The notes beneath the pieces are model-generated. The model was not told the origin of the DNA. It worked only from the letters and a program-made list of their open reading frames with translations, and did not search any database. Of a stretch of DNA of 64,000 nucleotides, positions 24,079 through 36,312 are shown one piece after another (position 1 is the stretch's first letter; each line of letters begins with the position of its first letter). The translations under genes and the position numbers were made by a program. The DNA is from Iris pallida. Lineage: Eukaryota; Streptophyta; Magnoliopsida; Asparagales; Iridaceae. Location of the stretch: contig JANAVB010016200.1 of the NCBI GenBank assembly GCA_029216955.1, positions 2,569,839 through 2,633,838 of the forward strand, given 5' to 3'.

Positions 24079-25662
24079 GACACGCTCGTGTCCACTTTGT
24101 TGGACACGAAGGGATTATTTGACACGTGTACACTTGTCTCATATGTTACCAACCAATTAATTTACATTTTATCATGTTTCGATACTCGAATGTGGAAATT
24201 CCCAAAACGACTTATACATGTATTTCAGTTTTTTATTCTAATTTTAATTCCTATTTTAAACTGATTTTTAATAATTGATTGCCATGTTAAATCACACACA
24301 CAGGTGTATTAGATTACTGCTATGATTAGGTATTGACTAGTATAGGGTTTTTGGATTTGAATGGTGTTTGGAGTGCTAGATGAACTGTTGGACTGATACT
24401 CAAGTCCAGTTTTGAGTTCTAATCCTATTTCCCTGTTTTAAACTGTTTTCTTGATATTAATTTACAAGTTTTAACTCATTTACATGTGTATTAGGTTGCC
24501 TTATTGTTGGGTTATGGTTTGTGTTGGAAAGTTGGATTCGAAATGGATTTTCTAATGTAGGTTGGACTGCCAATGATCGACTGATATACAGTCCAGGAAT
24601 GAACTCCTGAACCTTTCATTCCATTTAAAACTAAAATGTTAGTGTTTAATTGACATGTTAATCCATTTACATGTTTGATAGTTACTGTTAGGTTGATGTT
24701 AACAATTTGATAATAGGATTTCGATATTGGGTTTGGGCTGTGCTATGAGTAGACTGATACATGTTAGAATTTAAATTCTGATTTTAGTTTCTTTCCTAAA
24801 AACTGATTTTTGAATGTCAACTTGCCATGTTAATTTATCACACATGAATAGTTAAGTTTAAATGTGGGTTATGTTAGATGTAGGAAGTTTGGGTTTCAAT
24901 AGGATGAATGGTTTTCAATGGATGTTTGGGACATTTGAAATAATAAGTTAGCTTTATGATTGAAACTGTTATTTGCCATGTTCTTTTACTATTTGCATAT
25001 ACATTAGATTATGTTAACTGTATTGATTTTTCTTCCTGAAAACCAAATCTGAAGTTGCTCACTGATTTTTCAGTTTCTAAATTCTGGGAACACCTTCACA
25101 TGTACATCCACACACTAAAACCTATCACTAACATGTCCTACACTATATCACCCACATCCTATTACATTCATATTCCTGTCACACCTTAATTCACATTGTC
25201 ACATGTACACCTAGACACAAACACACACCATGCCACATTTCTAGTGACACTTATACACTCATGTTCATCTCACACACACTTGTACACATAGACACAAACA
25301 TACATGTCCACACCCTCAATAACCCTAACTGCCACCTTAACACACTTTGACACATTCTCTATTGATTCACTGATTTCCTATTTCATAATTTCTATGTTTT
25401 CCTTTCTCCCTATCACCTAATCACTATTGACACATTACACTCTACATGCACACATGCTCTACACACACACCCACATGTTACATGTACACCTAGACACAAA
25501 TACACATGTACCTTCCCTATATCACTCAATGTATATATATATTTCTATATGCTAGATACTATGATGTGGTATGTATGCATATATATTAGCCTATGTGATA
25601 TTATATATAGGGATGTGTTTTATGTGTTAGAAATATAAGTATTGTAGATAATTGGAATAAGG

Positions 25663-25789
<127 letters not shown>

Positions 25790-25824
25790 ACCATATATAT
25801 CTATATCATATTTATAACCATACA

Positions 25825-25874
<50 letters not shown>

Positions 25875-25901
25875 GTTATAAATATGATATAGATATATGG
25901 T
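25790..25901. repeat. AT-rich palindrome in 5' LTR of C
   Basis: CCATATATATCTATATCATA and TTTATAACCATAC (left arm) are mirrored by GTATGGTTATAAA and TATGATATAGATATATGG (right arm), around an AT core. The 3' LTR has only the right arm, so the left arm is an inverted duplication. Confidence 0.75.
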
Positions 25902-25963
25902 ATCCTAGTCTATGGTTTGGTTGTGAGTTGGCCTGTAGAGATTGGCTTAAATAGAGACCCAAT

Positions 25964-26128
25964 TGACTAGTTGACTATAATTTGACCAACCCATAGATGT
26001 TAGTTGACCAATTGACCTAGTTTGACTAAATGTTGACTTGGGTTGACCCAGAGTTGACCAAGTTTGACTTGGACCTAGTTTGACCTAGACAGTTGACCAG
26101 GTTTGACTTAGAGTTGACTTTGACCTAG
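25964..26128 (+). promoter_or_regulatory. Dense TTGAC(C/T) cluster in 5' LTR of C
   Basis: About fifteen TTGACC or TTGACT words occur in 165 bases, all on the plus strand. TTGAC(C/T) is the core of the W-box bound by WRKY factors. The cluster is also present in the 3' LTR (32617-32795) and, thinner, in B (9120-9225) and H (49490-49535). Binding is inferred, not shown. Confidence 0.45.
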
Positions 26129-27060
26129 GAATCATGTAGATTGCATCATAAACTTCATTTACCTTATTTTAAATATATTATAACCCATATTGCTCTGTTT
26201 AGGATATTGTGACTCTGGTGCAGACATATGATATTATACTACTCTTTTCAGAGTAGCAGGCGAGTACATTCTCTAATAATTCTTCTATTTACTTATCTTT
26301 TACTGTACTTCAGTTGTAGCTAGTTCTATTCGATTCTATATTACAAACACGATTTGATATTACTGGGTCCATTTCATGCGACACTCACTTATTCATGTCT
26401 GGCCTCTATTTCTGGAATCACCTACTGGAATCACTTACTAGTATCATTCATGTTCTGGCTGGACTTGTACTTATTTTCGTGTCGAGTTATGGATTCACTT
26501 GTACTTATTGGACGGAGAAATATTGGAGTAGACATGTGAACATATCCAAATACTGGAACCACTCCCTTGGAATTATACTGGAATGATAGCCATCCCACAC
26601 TTGGCCGAGTGTACGGTGTGCCGTATTACCTACAGCCGTTCACATGTCGATCTCGACATTTTAAAACACACTGTTAGAGTATAGTCTGGACTCACCCTGG
26701 AACCTTTGATCACTGACTGGACTCACCTTATACCGGACTCATCTCGTGCTGGAATCACCTGGTATTAGATTACATTGTCTGGACTCACACATGACTCTTT
26801 TATACTGTCAGGACTTATATCATGCTACTCTAGTTCAGCTAGATTATTTTACAGTCTTTATTGCCATGTTTCTCTTCTTGTCTAATTACTTTACTTTCCT
26901 TATACCTTAACTGTTTCTCTACATCACTACCTGTATAAAATTGCCATGATTCATCAATATAACTGTCTATAACTGTTTATAGTTCTTTGTCATTTATTTG
27001 GGATTTTCTTGATGAGTTGTACTCGTTCCTGTCCTGACTGGACCTGTTGAAAATTTTACA

Positions 27061-27144
27061 GATGATTGCCCTGAGGACACATGCCTTACATATTATGGAC
27101 CCGGAGATGGGATGGCTACCTTTGGCCCCGACACTCAGGAGTGA
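27061..27144 (+). other. Conserved acidic reading frame near the 3' end of LTR C (5' copy)
   Basis: The frame begins at an acceptor-like TTTTACAG|AT and reads DDCPEDTCLTYYGP, then GDGMATFGPDTQE and TGA. The 3' LTR copy (33737-33820) differs by one residue (L to P). Solo LTR H has an ungapped 28-codon equivalent (50460-50543) with differences of 6, 3 and 17 at codon positions 1, 2 and 3. That bias is the signature of selection on a protein frame. No start codon is visible upstream in this frame, so it would have to be a terminal exon. Confidence 0.5.
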
Positions 27145-27496
27145 TCGGGATTTAGTTTAGTAGACTAGCATCTGTTTTTTATGTCGAACTTTTGTATTGA
27201 TTTGAGACTTGTGTAGTATTTGAGATTGTTGAGAGTTAATATTATTTTAGTAGTTGTCTTCTATCTCTTAGTTATTCCTTCTGTGTTATCTTATCGTGCT
27301 TAGACTGTGATTGAGTTACGATATCTTATACTTGTCCTCCGTTCGGAGTTGATTATGATAAGTACATTATATATTGTGTGAGTAGTTGGTTAGATAGTAA
27401 CCTAGGACAGCGTTCTACCGCCAACACTGCGGCGTAGGCTGGGCGTTGTTACACACTCGTGCCCTCACAGTGGGTGCGGGTCGTGACACATTTTTA

Positions 27497-27513
27497 GTGG
27501 TGGCCCATGCAGG
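27497..27513 (+). other. Candidate primer-binding block of C
   Basis: GTGGTGGCCCATGCAGG lies nine bases inside the LTR end. J has GTGATGGCCCATGCAGG at the same offset (55730-55746). It is not the usual initiator-Met site TGGTATCAGAGC. Its conservation and position suggest it is the primer site, but the tRNA is unidentified. Confidence 0.4.
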
Positions 27514-27753
27514 TCGAGAGTCGCATTAGTACGATATTGTGGTAGTACGACGACTTAGTTGTACTGCTGCGAGCCTGCGATAGGATTGAGAGATAGGCTT
27601 TAACGGAGAGGTACTCAATCACAGTTAGGAAAAATTCTGCTTCAATTCATGCCATCTACATATCTTACTGATTGTTTTCTTGAAATAAACTGTCCTCCTT
27701 TGATTTTATCGATTCCTGCTCATTATTGACATCCTTTTCGATCTGTCTTCAAG

Positions 27754-29212
27754 ATGGTGGAAACACAATCACATCGCTCTGGTACAGCAGCCGCTGGAGA
27801 GGGGTCTGCCACCTCTCGTCCACTGCAGCAGCCTGCTGGGACTGTAGCACCTTCTATTCTTGATCAGACAGGAGCTACTGTAGCCTTTGGAGGTGTGCCT
27901 CCACCTGCTCAGAGGACGACCCCAGTCATTCCTGAGGTATTTCAGCAGCAGCACCCACAGCCACCTGTAGGAATGGTTGATGTTGCCTACCTGTTTTTAT
28001 TTGTGGAGAGGATCCTGGCGTCTCATCAGCAGCAGCAGCGGCGGCAGACTGCCGATTTTCGTCAGGGGATTGACGAGGCCCACCAGCTGGTTCGTACTAC
28101 TGTAGAGATGGTGACTGCTCAGGGGGAGCAACAGCAGCCTTACCGTAAGGAGAAGGATATACAGGACTTTCAGAAGATGTATCCTAGAGAGTTCCTGAGC
28201 ACTGAGGGCATTCATTATGCAGACGATTGGATCGAGCATATCGAGAAGATATTCAAGTTGGCGTAGATACCAGCTCGACTCCAGATCGAGACGGCGGGCA
28301 GTCAGATGCAAGACTTAGCCCGTGCTTGGTACCAGACAGATCCCAGGGCAGAAGTTGAGGGCCAGACTTGGGCGCAGTTCAAGGAGCTGTTCAAAGAACA
28401 GTTCTTCCCAGATGTGGCCTTGGGAGGCACAGTTTGAGAGTCTGGTTCAGGGGAACCAGACAGTAGCTGAGTACGCCGGGGAGTTTTACCGGTTGACCCG
28501 ATTCATTGATGACTTGACTAACAAGACGAAGGCGAGGAAGTTCTGCCGGGGTTTGATTAGGGAGGTTCGGTTACTGACCAAGAGTGACCGAAATACTACC
28601 TACGCAGAGATCTTTTCTGGAGCTATGGCAGCGGAAGATGACCTAGGGTTGAAGCTGAAGAGAGGTCGGGACTTTCAGGGAGCCAGCAGCAGCGGAGGCC
28701 AGGCCAAGAGGCCTCATGTGTAGATTCAGCAGGCACAGGCACCAGTGAGAGTGCAGCAGGCACAACATCAGCCTAGAGGACAGGACCGTAGGGTGCCGAC
28801 TTGTGCCTACTGTAGGAAGGCAGGGCATGTTTCGGAGTCTTGTAGGAGGAGGCTGAAGGTTTGTCTATTCTGTGGGTCTGGTGCTCACAAGATGATAGAT
28901 TATCCCGCTGCACCTCCTTTTGAGGGAGCTAGGCCACCTGTAGCTCAGCACCAGAGGGGTGGAGCTTTTGCGATGGCGGTCGAGGAGACCGACGCTGCAG
29001 GTGATGGGTTAGCAGGTTTGTCCTTCTCATTCTTTTTCTATGCTTTCCTGTGTGATTCCCTTAGTACCTGCCAGGATATTGTTTGTGATTTGCTAGATAG
29101 TATAGCTACCCTGTTCGAGACCGTGGAATCACGACCAGTAAGATTATGTTTGCATGATTATCGCTTGACCTTGATTGTTTGGGTAGACCTAGAAGGGGTG
29201 CGATCATTTTAA
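27754..29212 (+). pseudogene. gag of element C, decayed
   Basis: This is the capsid/nucleocapsid gene of a gypsy element. ATG at 27754 opens a Q-rich N-terminus. The retrotransposon gag core follows (WIEHIEKIFKLA, ARAWYQTD, FKELFKEQFFPD, ESLVQGNQTVAEYAGEFYRL, FCRGLIREVR). A zinc knuckle CAYCRKAGHVSESC is near 28805-28846. A second one, CLFCGSGAHKMIDY, lacks its last Cys. Breaks are TAG 28264-28266, a frame change between about 28415 and 28440, and TAG 28721-28723. After EETDAAGDG the frame runs straight into 3' untranslated sequence, so protease and the rest of pol are deleted. Stops at C-to-T-type positions fit methylation decay. Confidence 0.88.
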
Positions 29213-29247
29213 TTTCGAGGACAAAATTTTTCTAAGGGGGGTAGGAT
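29213..29247 (+). other. 3' end of C interior with polypurine tract
   Basis: TTTCGAGGACAAAATTTTTC is followed by AAGGGGGGTAGGAT (29234-29247) and then the LTR's TGTAAC. This matches B's interior end. Confidence 0.8.
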
Positions 29248-32232
29248 TGTAACACCCAGTTTTCCAGATGAGGGTAATTTTGAAATTTTGTAATTATATT
29301 ATTATTTATTGATATTTATTTCATATTATAATTTTTGGTAATTTTTAATCATTTTTAAACTATTTAAAAACTGTTTTAAGTCATGACTTGTGATTTTGAT
29401 GTGCTGCTAGTGAAATCCTAGAGACTGCATGACCTAGAGCCTACCCATGTCATTAGGATGATTTATTATCATTTTTAGCCTAGGGGTACTTTGGTTATTT
29501 TGGCTTATTAGAATTATTAATTGAAATATTGGATTGGTGATTCCGAGTTTGGGCTTTGACTTATAGAGACTTGTAGACTAGCCTAGAAGCTAACCCTAGC
29601 TATGGTAACCCTAGTCTAACTTGAGTTAACCCATTTTAGTCATTAGAGATTAGTTTTAGAATGAGAGAATTAAGTTTAGAGTAAACTAGTCATGACTTAT
29701 GGTTTTATGAAATGGCTTATGACTTCATGACTTAAATGATCATGACTTAAGCCCATGGGCCAATTTAGGAAACCCTAACCCTAATTATTCAACCCATGGC
29801 CAGCCATAGGAGAACCCCCCCCCTATTTAATGTCATGTTGAGGTGTTCTTGCCTCTTTTAGTGCTTGACCTAGAAATTAAAGAAAAGGTATTTTCTCCCC
29901 TTCCAAAAATCCCAATAAATTCATTTTAATTCCTTTTTAACCCTAGTCTTTTGCATTAGGATCTACATTCTGGTTATCTACTATTTTTGGAGGATCATCT
30001 CAGCTTTGTTGTCAATTGGAGCTTGGGAGTTGGTATTTGGAACCCTTCCATTTGAGGCTTTCTTGGAGGATTGACACTCATAGGTAAAACCCTCAAATTG
30101 TGTTTTATTCTTGATTTTAGTGCATGATAGCTTAGGTATAGGTGTCCCCTAGCTACTGTAGAAATTTCGTGTCATTTGTATTAGGTTTCGTGTCCGTGTC
30201 GGACACGTATCAAACCTATAGGCTGGGTGTTCGACGAAATGCCCGAACCAATTCGATTTGCTATTTTTGCAAATCTATTTCAATAGAATCCTAGATCTAG
30301 GATTTGCTAGGGATTTCTGTTGTTTTTTCCTAATTTTAGTTTTGTGTCGTGTCCACACGGGGACACGAACACGCTGCCCGTGCGGTGTACACTGTGTCCT
30401 GCATCACGGGGTCAATAACTCCCGATACAGGACACCTGGACACGCCATTTTTGGCGAGGGGCTTGGGGCATCATCTGCCGTCATCCTCCCAAAAGATGGG
30501 GGTTGTGGTTGCATGTGCGAGGAGAAATCCTCCCCGTACTGGCCGCACTGGCCGCACGCGCGGGCTGTGCACGCGAGCATTTTGGCCACTGACACGCTCA
30601 TTTAATTTGGACACGGGGATACGTGGACGCGGTGCAAGGTAACACGATTGTAGCCCTATGTGGGGCGAATACGTGGGCACGAGCACGAATCGTATCGTGC
30701 CATGTGTCGCGCGCGGGACACGCATGCACGCGTGCACGATGCAGCGCACTGTCCTGTGCGCGTGTGAGTGTGTGTGTGTTTGGACACGCTCGTGTCCACT
30801 TGGTTGGACACGAAGGCATTGTTTGACACGTGTACACTTGTCTCATATGTTACCAACCAATTAATTTGTATTTTATCATGTTTTGATACTCGAATGTGGA
30901 AATTCCCTAAACGACTGATACATGTATTTCAATTTTTGATTCTAATTTTAATTCCTCTTTTAAACTGATTTTTAATGATTGATTGCCATGTTAAATCACA
31001 CACACAGGTGTATTAGATTACTGCTACGATTAGGTATTGACTAGTGTAGGGTTTTTGGATTCGAATGGGGTTTGGACTGCTAGATGAACTGTTGGACTGA
31101 TACTCAAGTCCAGTTTTGAGTTCTACTCCTATTTTCCTATTTTAAACTGTTTTCTTGATATTAATTTACGTGTTTAAACTCATTTACATGTGTATTAGGT
31201 TGCCTTATTGTTGGGTTATGGTTTGTGTTGGAAAGTTGGATTCAAAATGGATTATCTAATGTAGGTTGGACTGCCAATGGTCGACTGATACACAGTCCAG
31301 GAATGAACTCCTGAACCTTTCATTCCATTTAAAACTGAAATGTTAGTGTTTAATTGACATGTTAATCCATTTACATGTTTGATAGTTACTGTTAGGTTGA
31401 TGTTAACAATTTGATAATGGGATTTCGATATTGGGTTTGGGCTGTGCTACGAGTAGACTGATACATGTTAGAATTTAAATTCTGATTTTAGTTTCTTTCC
31501 TAAAAACTGATTTCTGAATGTCAACTTGCCATGTTAATTTATCACACATGAATAGTTAAGTTTAAATGTTGGTTATGTTAGATGTAGGAAGTTTGGGTTT
31601 CAATGGGATGAATGGTTTTCAATGGATGTTTGGGACATTTGAATTAACAAGTTAGCTTTATGATTGAAACTGCTATTTGCCATGTTCTTTTACTATTTGC
31701 ATATACTTTAGATTATGTTAACTGTATTGATTTTTCTTCCTGAAAACCAAATCTGAAGTTGCTCACTGATTTTTTAGTTTATAAATTCTGAGAACACCTT
31801 CACATGTACATCCACACACTAAAACCTGTCACTAACATGTCCTACACTATATCACCCACATCCCATTACATTCTTATTCCTGTCACACCTTAATTCAAAT
31901 TGTCACATGTACACCTAGACACAAACACACACCATGCCACATTCCTATTGACACTTATACACTCATGTTCATCTCACACACACTTGTACACATATACACA
32001 AACATATATGTCCACACCCTCAATAACTCTAACTGCCACCTTAACACACTTTGACACATTCTCTATTGATTCACTGATTTTCTATTTCATAATTTCTATG
32101 TTTTCCTTTCACCCTATCACCTAATCACTATTGACACATTACACTCTACATGCACACATGCTCTACACACACACCCACATGTTACATGTACACCTAGACA
32201 CAAATACACATGTACCTTCCCTATATCACTCA

Positions 32233-32234
<2 letters not shown>

Positions 32235-32324
<90 letters not shown>
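32235..32324. repeat. (AT)n microsatellite in 3' LTR of C
   Basis: About 90 bases of pure TA. The 5' LTR has only about 20 bases here (25530-25545), so the tract expanded after insertion or was corrected in the partner. Confidence 0.95.
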
Positions 32325-32326
<2 letters not shown>

Positions 32327-32444
32327 CTATATGCTAGATACTATGATGTGGTATGTATGCATATATGTTAGCCTATGTGATATTATATATAGGGATGTGT
32401 TTTATGTGTTAGAAATATATGTATTGTAGATAATTGGCATAAGG

Positions 32445-32448
<4 letters not shown>

Positions 32449-32522
<74 letters not shown>
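32449..32522. repeat. Second (AT)n tract in 3' LTR of C
   Basis: About 74 bases of TA ending in ATATGTATGGTTATAAATAT. It matches the longer tract and palindrome at 25667-25901. Confidence 0.93.
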
Positions 32523-32527
<5 letters not shown>

Positions 32528-33736
32528 GTTATAAATATGATATAGATATATATGGTACCCTAGTCTATGGTTTGGTTGTGAGTTGGCCTATAGAGATTGG
32601 CTTAGATAGAGACCCAATTGACTAGTTGACTATAGTTTGACCAACCCATAGATGTTAGTTGACCAATTGACCTAGTTTGACTAAATGTTGACTTGGGTTG
32701 ACCCAGAGTTGACCAAGTTTGACTTGGACCTAGTTTGACCTAGACAGTTGACCAGGTTTGACTTAGAGTTGACTTTGACCTAGATTGACCTAGGAATCAT
32801 GTAGATTGCATCATAAACTTTATTTACCTTATTTTAAACATATTATAATCCATATTGCTCTGTTTAGGATATTGTGACTCTGGTGCAGACATCTGATATT
32901 ACACTACTCTTTTCAGAGTAGCAGGCGAGTACATTCTGTGATAGTTCTTCCATTTACTTGTCGTTTATTGTACTTCAGTTGTAGCTAGTTCTATTCGATT
33001 CTATATTACAAACACGATTTGATATTACTGGGTCCATTTCATGCGACACTCACTTATTCATGTTCGGCCTCTATTTCTGGAATCACCTACTGGAATCACC
33101 CTAGAATCACTTACTGGTATCATTCGTGTTCTGGCTGGACTTGTACTTATTTTTGTGTCGGGTTATGGATTCACTTGTACTTGTTGGGTGGGGAAATATT
33201 GGAGTAGACATGTGAACATACCCAAATACTGGAACCACTCCTTTGGAATTATACTGGAATGATAGCCATCCCACACTTGGCCGAGTGTGCGGTGTATCGT
33301 ATTACCTACAGCCGTTCACATGTCGATCTCGATATTTTAAAACACACTGTTAGAGTATAGTCTGGACTCACCCTGGAACCTTTGATCACTGACTGGGCTT
33401 ACCTTATACCGGACTCATCTCGTGCTGGAATCACCTGGTATTAGATTACATTGTTTGGACTCACACATGACTCTTTTATACTGTCTGGACTTATATCATG
33501 CTACTCTAGTTCAGCTAGATTATTTTACAGTCTTCATTGTCATGTTTCTCTTCTTGTCTAATTACTTTACTTTTCTTATACCTTAACTGTTTCTCTACAT
33601 CACTACCTGTATAAAACTGTCATGATTCATCAATATAACTGTCTATAACTGTTTATAGTTCTCTGTCATTTATTTGGGATTTTTTTGATGAGTTGTACTC
33701 GTTCATGTCCTGACTGGACCTGTTAAAAATTTTACA

Positions 33737-33820
33737 GATGATTGCCCTGAGGACACATGCCCTACATATTATGGACCCGGAGACGGGATGGCTACCTTTG
33801 GCCCCGACACTCAGGAGTGA
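33737..33820 (+). other. Conserved acidic reading frame, 3' LTR copy of C
   Basis: This is the same 28-codon frame as at 27061-27144, with DDCPEDTCPTYYGP and FGPDTQE and the same TGA. The proline shared with H at the variable position is kept here. Confidence 0.5.
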
Positions 33821-34164
33821 TCGGGATTTAGTTTAGTAGACTATCATCTGTTTTTCATGTCGAACTTTTGTATTGATTTGAGACTTGTGTAGTATTTGAT
33901 ATTGTTGAGAGTTAATATTATTTTAGTAGTTGTCTTCTATCTCTTAGTTATTCCTTCTGTGTTATCTTATCGTGCTTAGACTGTGATTGAGTTACGATAT
34001 CTTATACTTGTCCTCCGTTCGGAGTTGATCATGATAAGTACATTATATATTGCATGAGTTGTTGGTTAGATAGTAACCTAGGACAGCGTTCTACCGCCGA
34101 CACTGCGACGTAGGCTGGGCGTTGTTACGCACTCGTGCCCTCACAGTGGGTGCGTGTCGTGACA

Positions 34165-36297
34165 TGCCGGGACGTCTGCCTAACCGCTAGAATATGTCTT
34201 TAGGCTAAGGTCATCCGTCAGTATTGGAATCTTAGTTCCCAAACAACAATATCAACGCTGACCCCATCCTAAGGTCAAACTAAATTGATAGTATGGGATT
34301 TTCTACCCAAGCTCGCATCACTCCGATTTCTAAACTTCGAGCGTAGATTTTCTACACACATCCCAACATTCGTCGCACGGGGTCTGAGTCATTCAGCAAA
34401 GCCATCCTACGATAACTCACGTTCAACCAATTCTACGACATATCAATATCGCTCGTTCCATAAACCACTTCGTATAGTCTATTCCTTAAAACATGTTCGA
34501 TATAGTTCGCCTATCAATTCTTCTCAAATCAAGCACGCTATGGCACAATTCGTCCGTAACCAAAATTTCACATTCCACATTCCCTAAGTCATCTATTCCA
34601 ATTCACGTAATCGATCACAAGGTCGTCTGACTTAACAATATGCCACGCTCCAATCTCACGCGAGTCCGATTACCCACGGTGGGCATGAAATCACCATGCA
34701 ACGCTCCCGCGGAATAATCATTCTCATCGGAGCGTAACTCTTGTTTTGAGTCTAGACTAATTTATTCTCGATGTGCGGATTGGACCTACTCAATCCTCAA
34801 GTTTATTCAATCATCAATTGTAAATCCTAACATCCTCGAGTTTTCCTTCGCATCAAACCGACAAGTCGAGACAATCAAAGTTGCCGCGTCCTGATTTTTC
34901 GAGCTCGATCATTTTCGCGACATGAATCACCATGTCAGCGCTCACGCAGAATGATCGCCCCAAATCCGATGCGATGCATGTACGAGGCTAGAGTTGCGCT
35001 CGCACAAGATAAGAATGTCGACGTTGTGGTTATCAACGTAACCATTCAGACACGATCATTTTCATCCAACATTCATCTCAATTAAAATCCTAAGTATAGC
35101 ATCCAACCGAACAATAACACTTGCACGATCGTCATTCGCCGAGTCAGAGTACCCCCGAGTTATCGCATATCGATCTTTGATATGCCTCAATACTATCGAC
35201 GATATACATAACCTGACAATCTTCCTTTGCAACCAATTTCGAGTCGTGCGAATGATGCTATCGTCCGACTGGATAATCTTTTTGATATTCAAATTCAAGT
35301 TCGATCATTATCCCTCGAATCATTCACAACATCAATTTCCTCAAACCCAAATTCGTGTATCGTCCATCCCTCTATCTTAAGTCATCGACCAGCCTATTTC
35401 CTCAATTCGTATCACTCCTTTGCTAACTCAAATCATCGAGCAACATTCAATCCAATCCTTAGAGCCATTCGTGTAACTTCAAAATTCAACTTTTTCATAC
35501 ATGCTATCTTCTCGTCGTGCTAGCTTTTCTTATACGATCCGTATCAATTTTCTCGGTCAAGTCATCCATTCGTACATCTAACTTTTTCTTCGATTCAATT
35601 TCACCTACTCAATTATTTTGCATTTCATACTCACGCAATCACTATCCCGTGCGCGTCATCTCTAATTTGTTTGAATCGATTCGTCCTTATCTTCAAGACT
35701 ACAACTTATTCAACGATACTCAATCTACGGCTACATGCGACGCTTGCTGATAGACTCATTGACACCCGTATCCTCAATCGATCGATCGACACCCCTGAGG
35801 CTATCGTATACACCACTCAGGGATGAAATTATTTAAGAAATCATCAACTATCATTCGAATCAAAATCGACTTCTCCAAATTTTTTGTTCGAACCATTCCT
35901 CTAATTCCGAGCACGCTCATCTATATCGTATCGACGATAATATCGTCGTGCGATGGCACCCCTATCGATAATCATTCTATTTACTCAATCAAGTCTAACT
36001 CATTCTTGTCCAACACAATTCGAATCCAGCACTCGACTTTTTTAAGGACGACGCAACTTTGGTGTATATGCCCGGCCCGACTTAGCCAACCATACTTACG
36101 TGAACCATCTTTTTGTTTCTTGTCAAAAACTGTTCTCTTATATTTTGTAAATTATTTAGACTTATTGTATGGACATTCCGTAGGATATTTGAGAGAGAGA
36201 GCACCAACGATATCAACTTTGCGGAAGCAACACTTCAGAGTTTACGGAAACAACAGAGTTAAAGAATTCAATCGATAGTCCAAGGACGTAAAGCCGT
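34165..36297 (-). other. Right piece of D's interior, non-coding
   Basis: About 2.1 kb has no retrotransposon protein; the 151-codon plus-strand frame at 35823 is low-complexity and unrelated to anything I know. Sequences resembling D's own LTR/primer junction recur at about 34680-34720 and 34921-34990. PPT-like sequence resembling D's other junction is at 35801-35830, so older LTR-like pieces seem embedded here. Confidence 0.6.
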
Positions 36298-36309
36298 GCT
36301 CTGATACCA
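36298..36309 (-). other. Primer-binding site of D (initiator Met tRNA type)
   Basis: The minus strand reads TGGTATCAGAGC three bases after the LTR end. This is the common plant retrotransposon site complementary to the 3' end of initiator methionine tRNA, and it fixes D's orientation. Confidence 0.92.
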
Positions 36310-36312
36310 TTA

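Larger units (their letters stand above)
29248..34164 (+). repeat. 3' LTR of element C (4.9 kb)
   Basis: This uninterrupted copy gives the reference structure: TATA-like CCCTATTTAATG (29821-29832), donor-like CATAG|GTAAAA (30083/30084), GACACG-rich block (30360-30840), CA-rich block (31790-32215), AT tracts, TTGAC cluster, acceptor-like TTTTACAG ending at 33737, conserved frame, and the closing CGTAGGCTGGGCGTTGTTAC...GTCGTGACA. It is close in sequence to the 5' LTR, which implies a fairly recent insertion. Confidence 0.93.

Noticed and set aside
35823..36278. 151-codon plus-strand frame in D's interior
   Set aside because: Low-complexity serine/isoleucine/phenylalanine-rich translation without any motif, antisense to element D, running toward the primer site.
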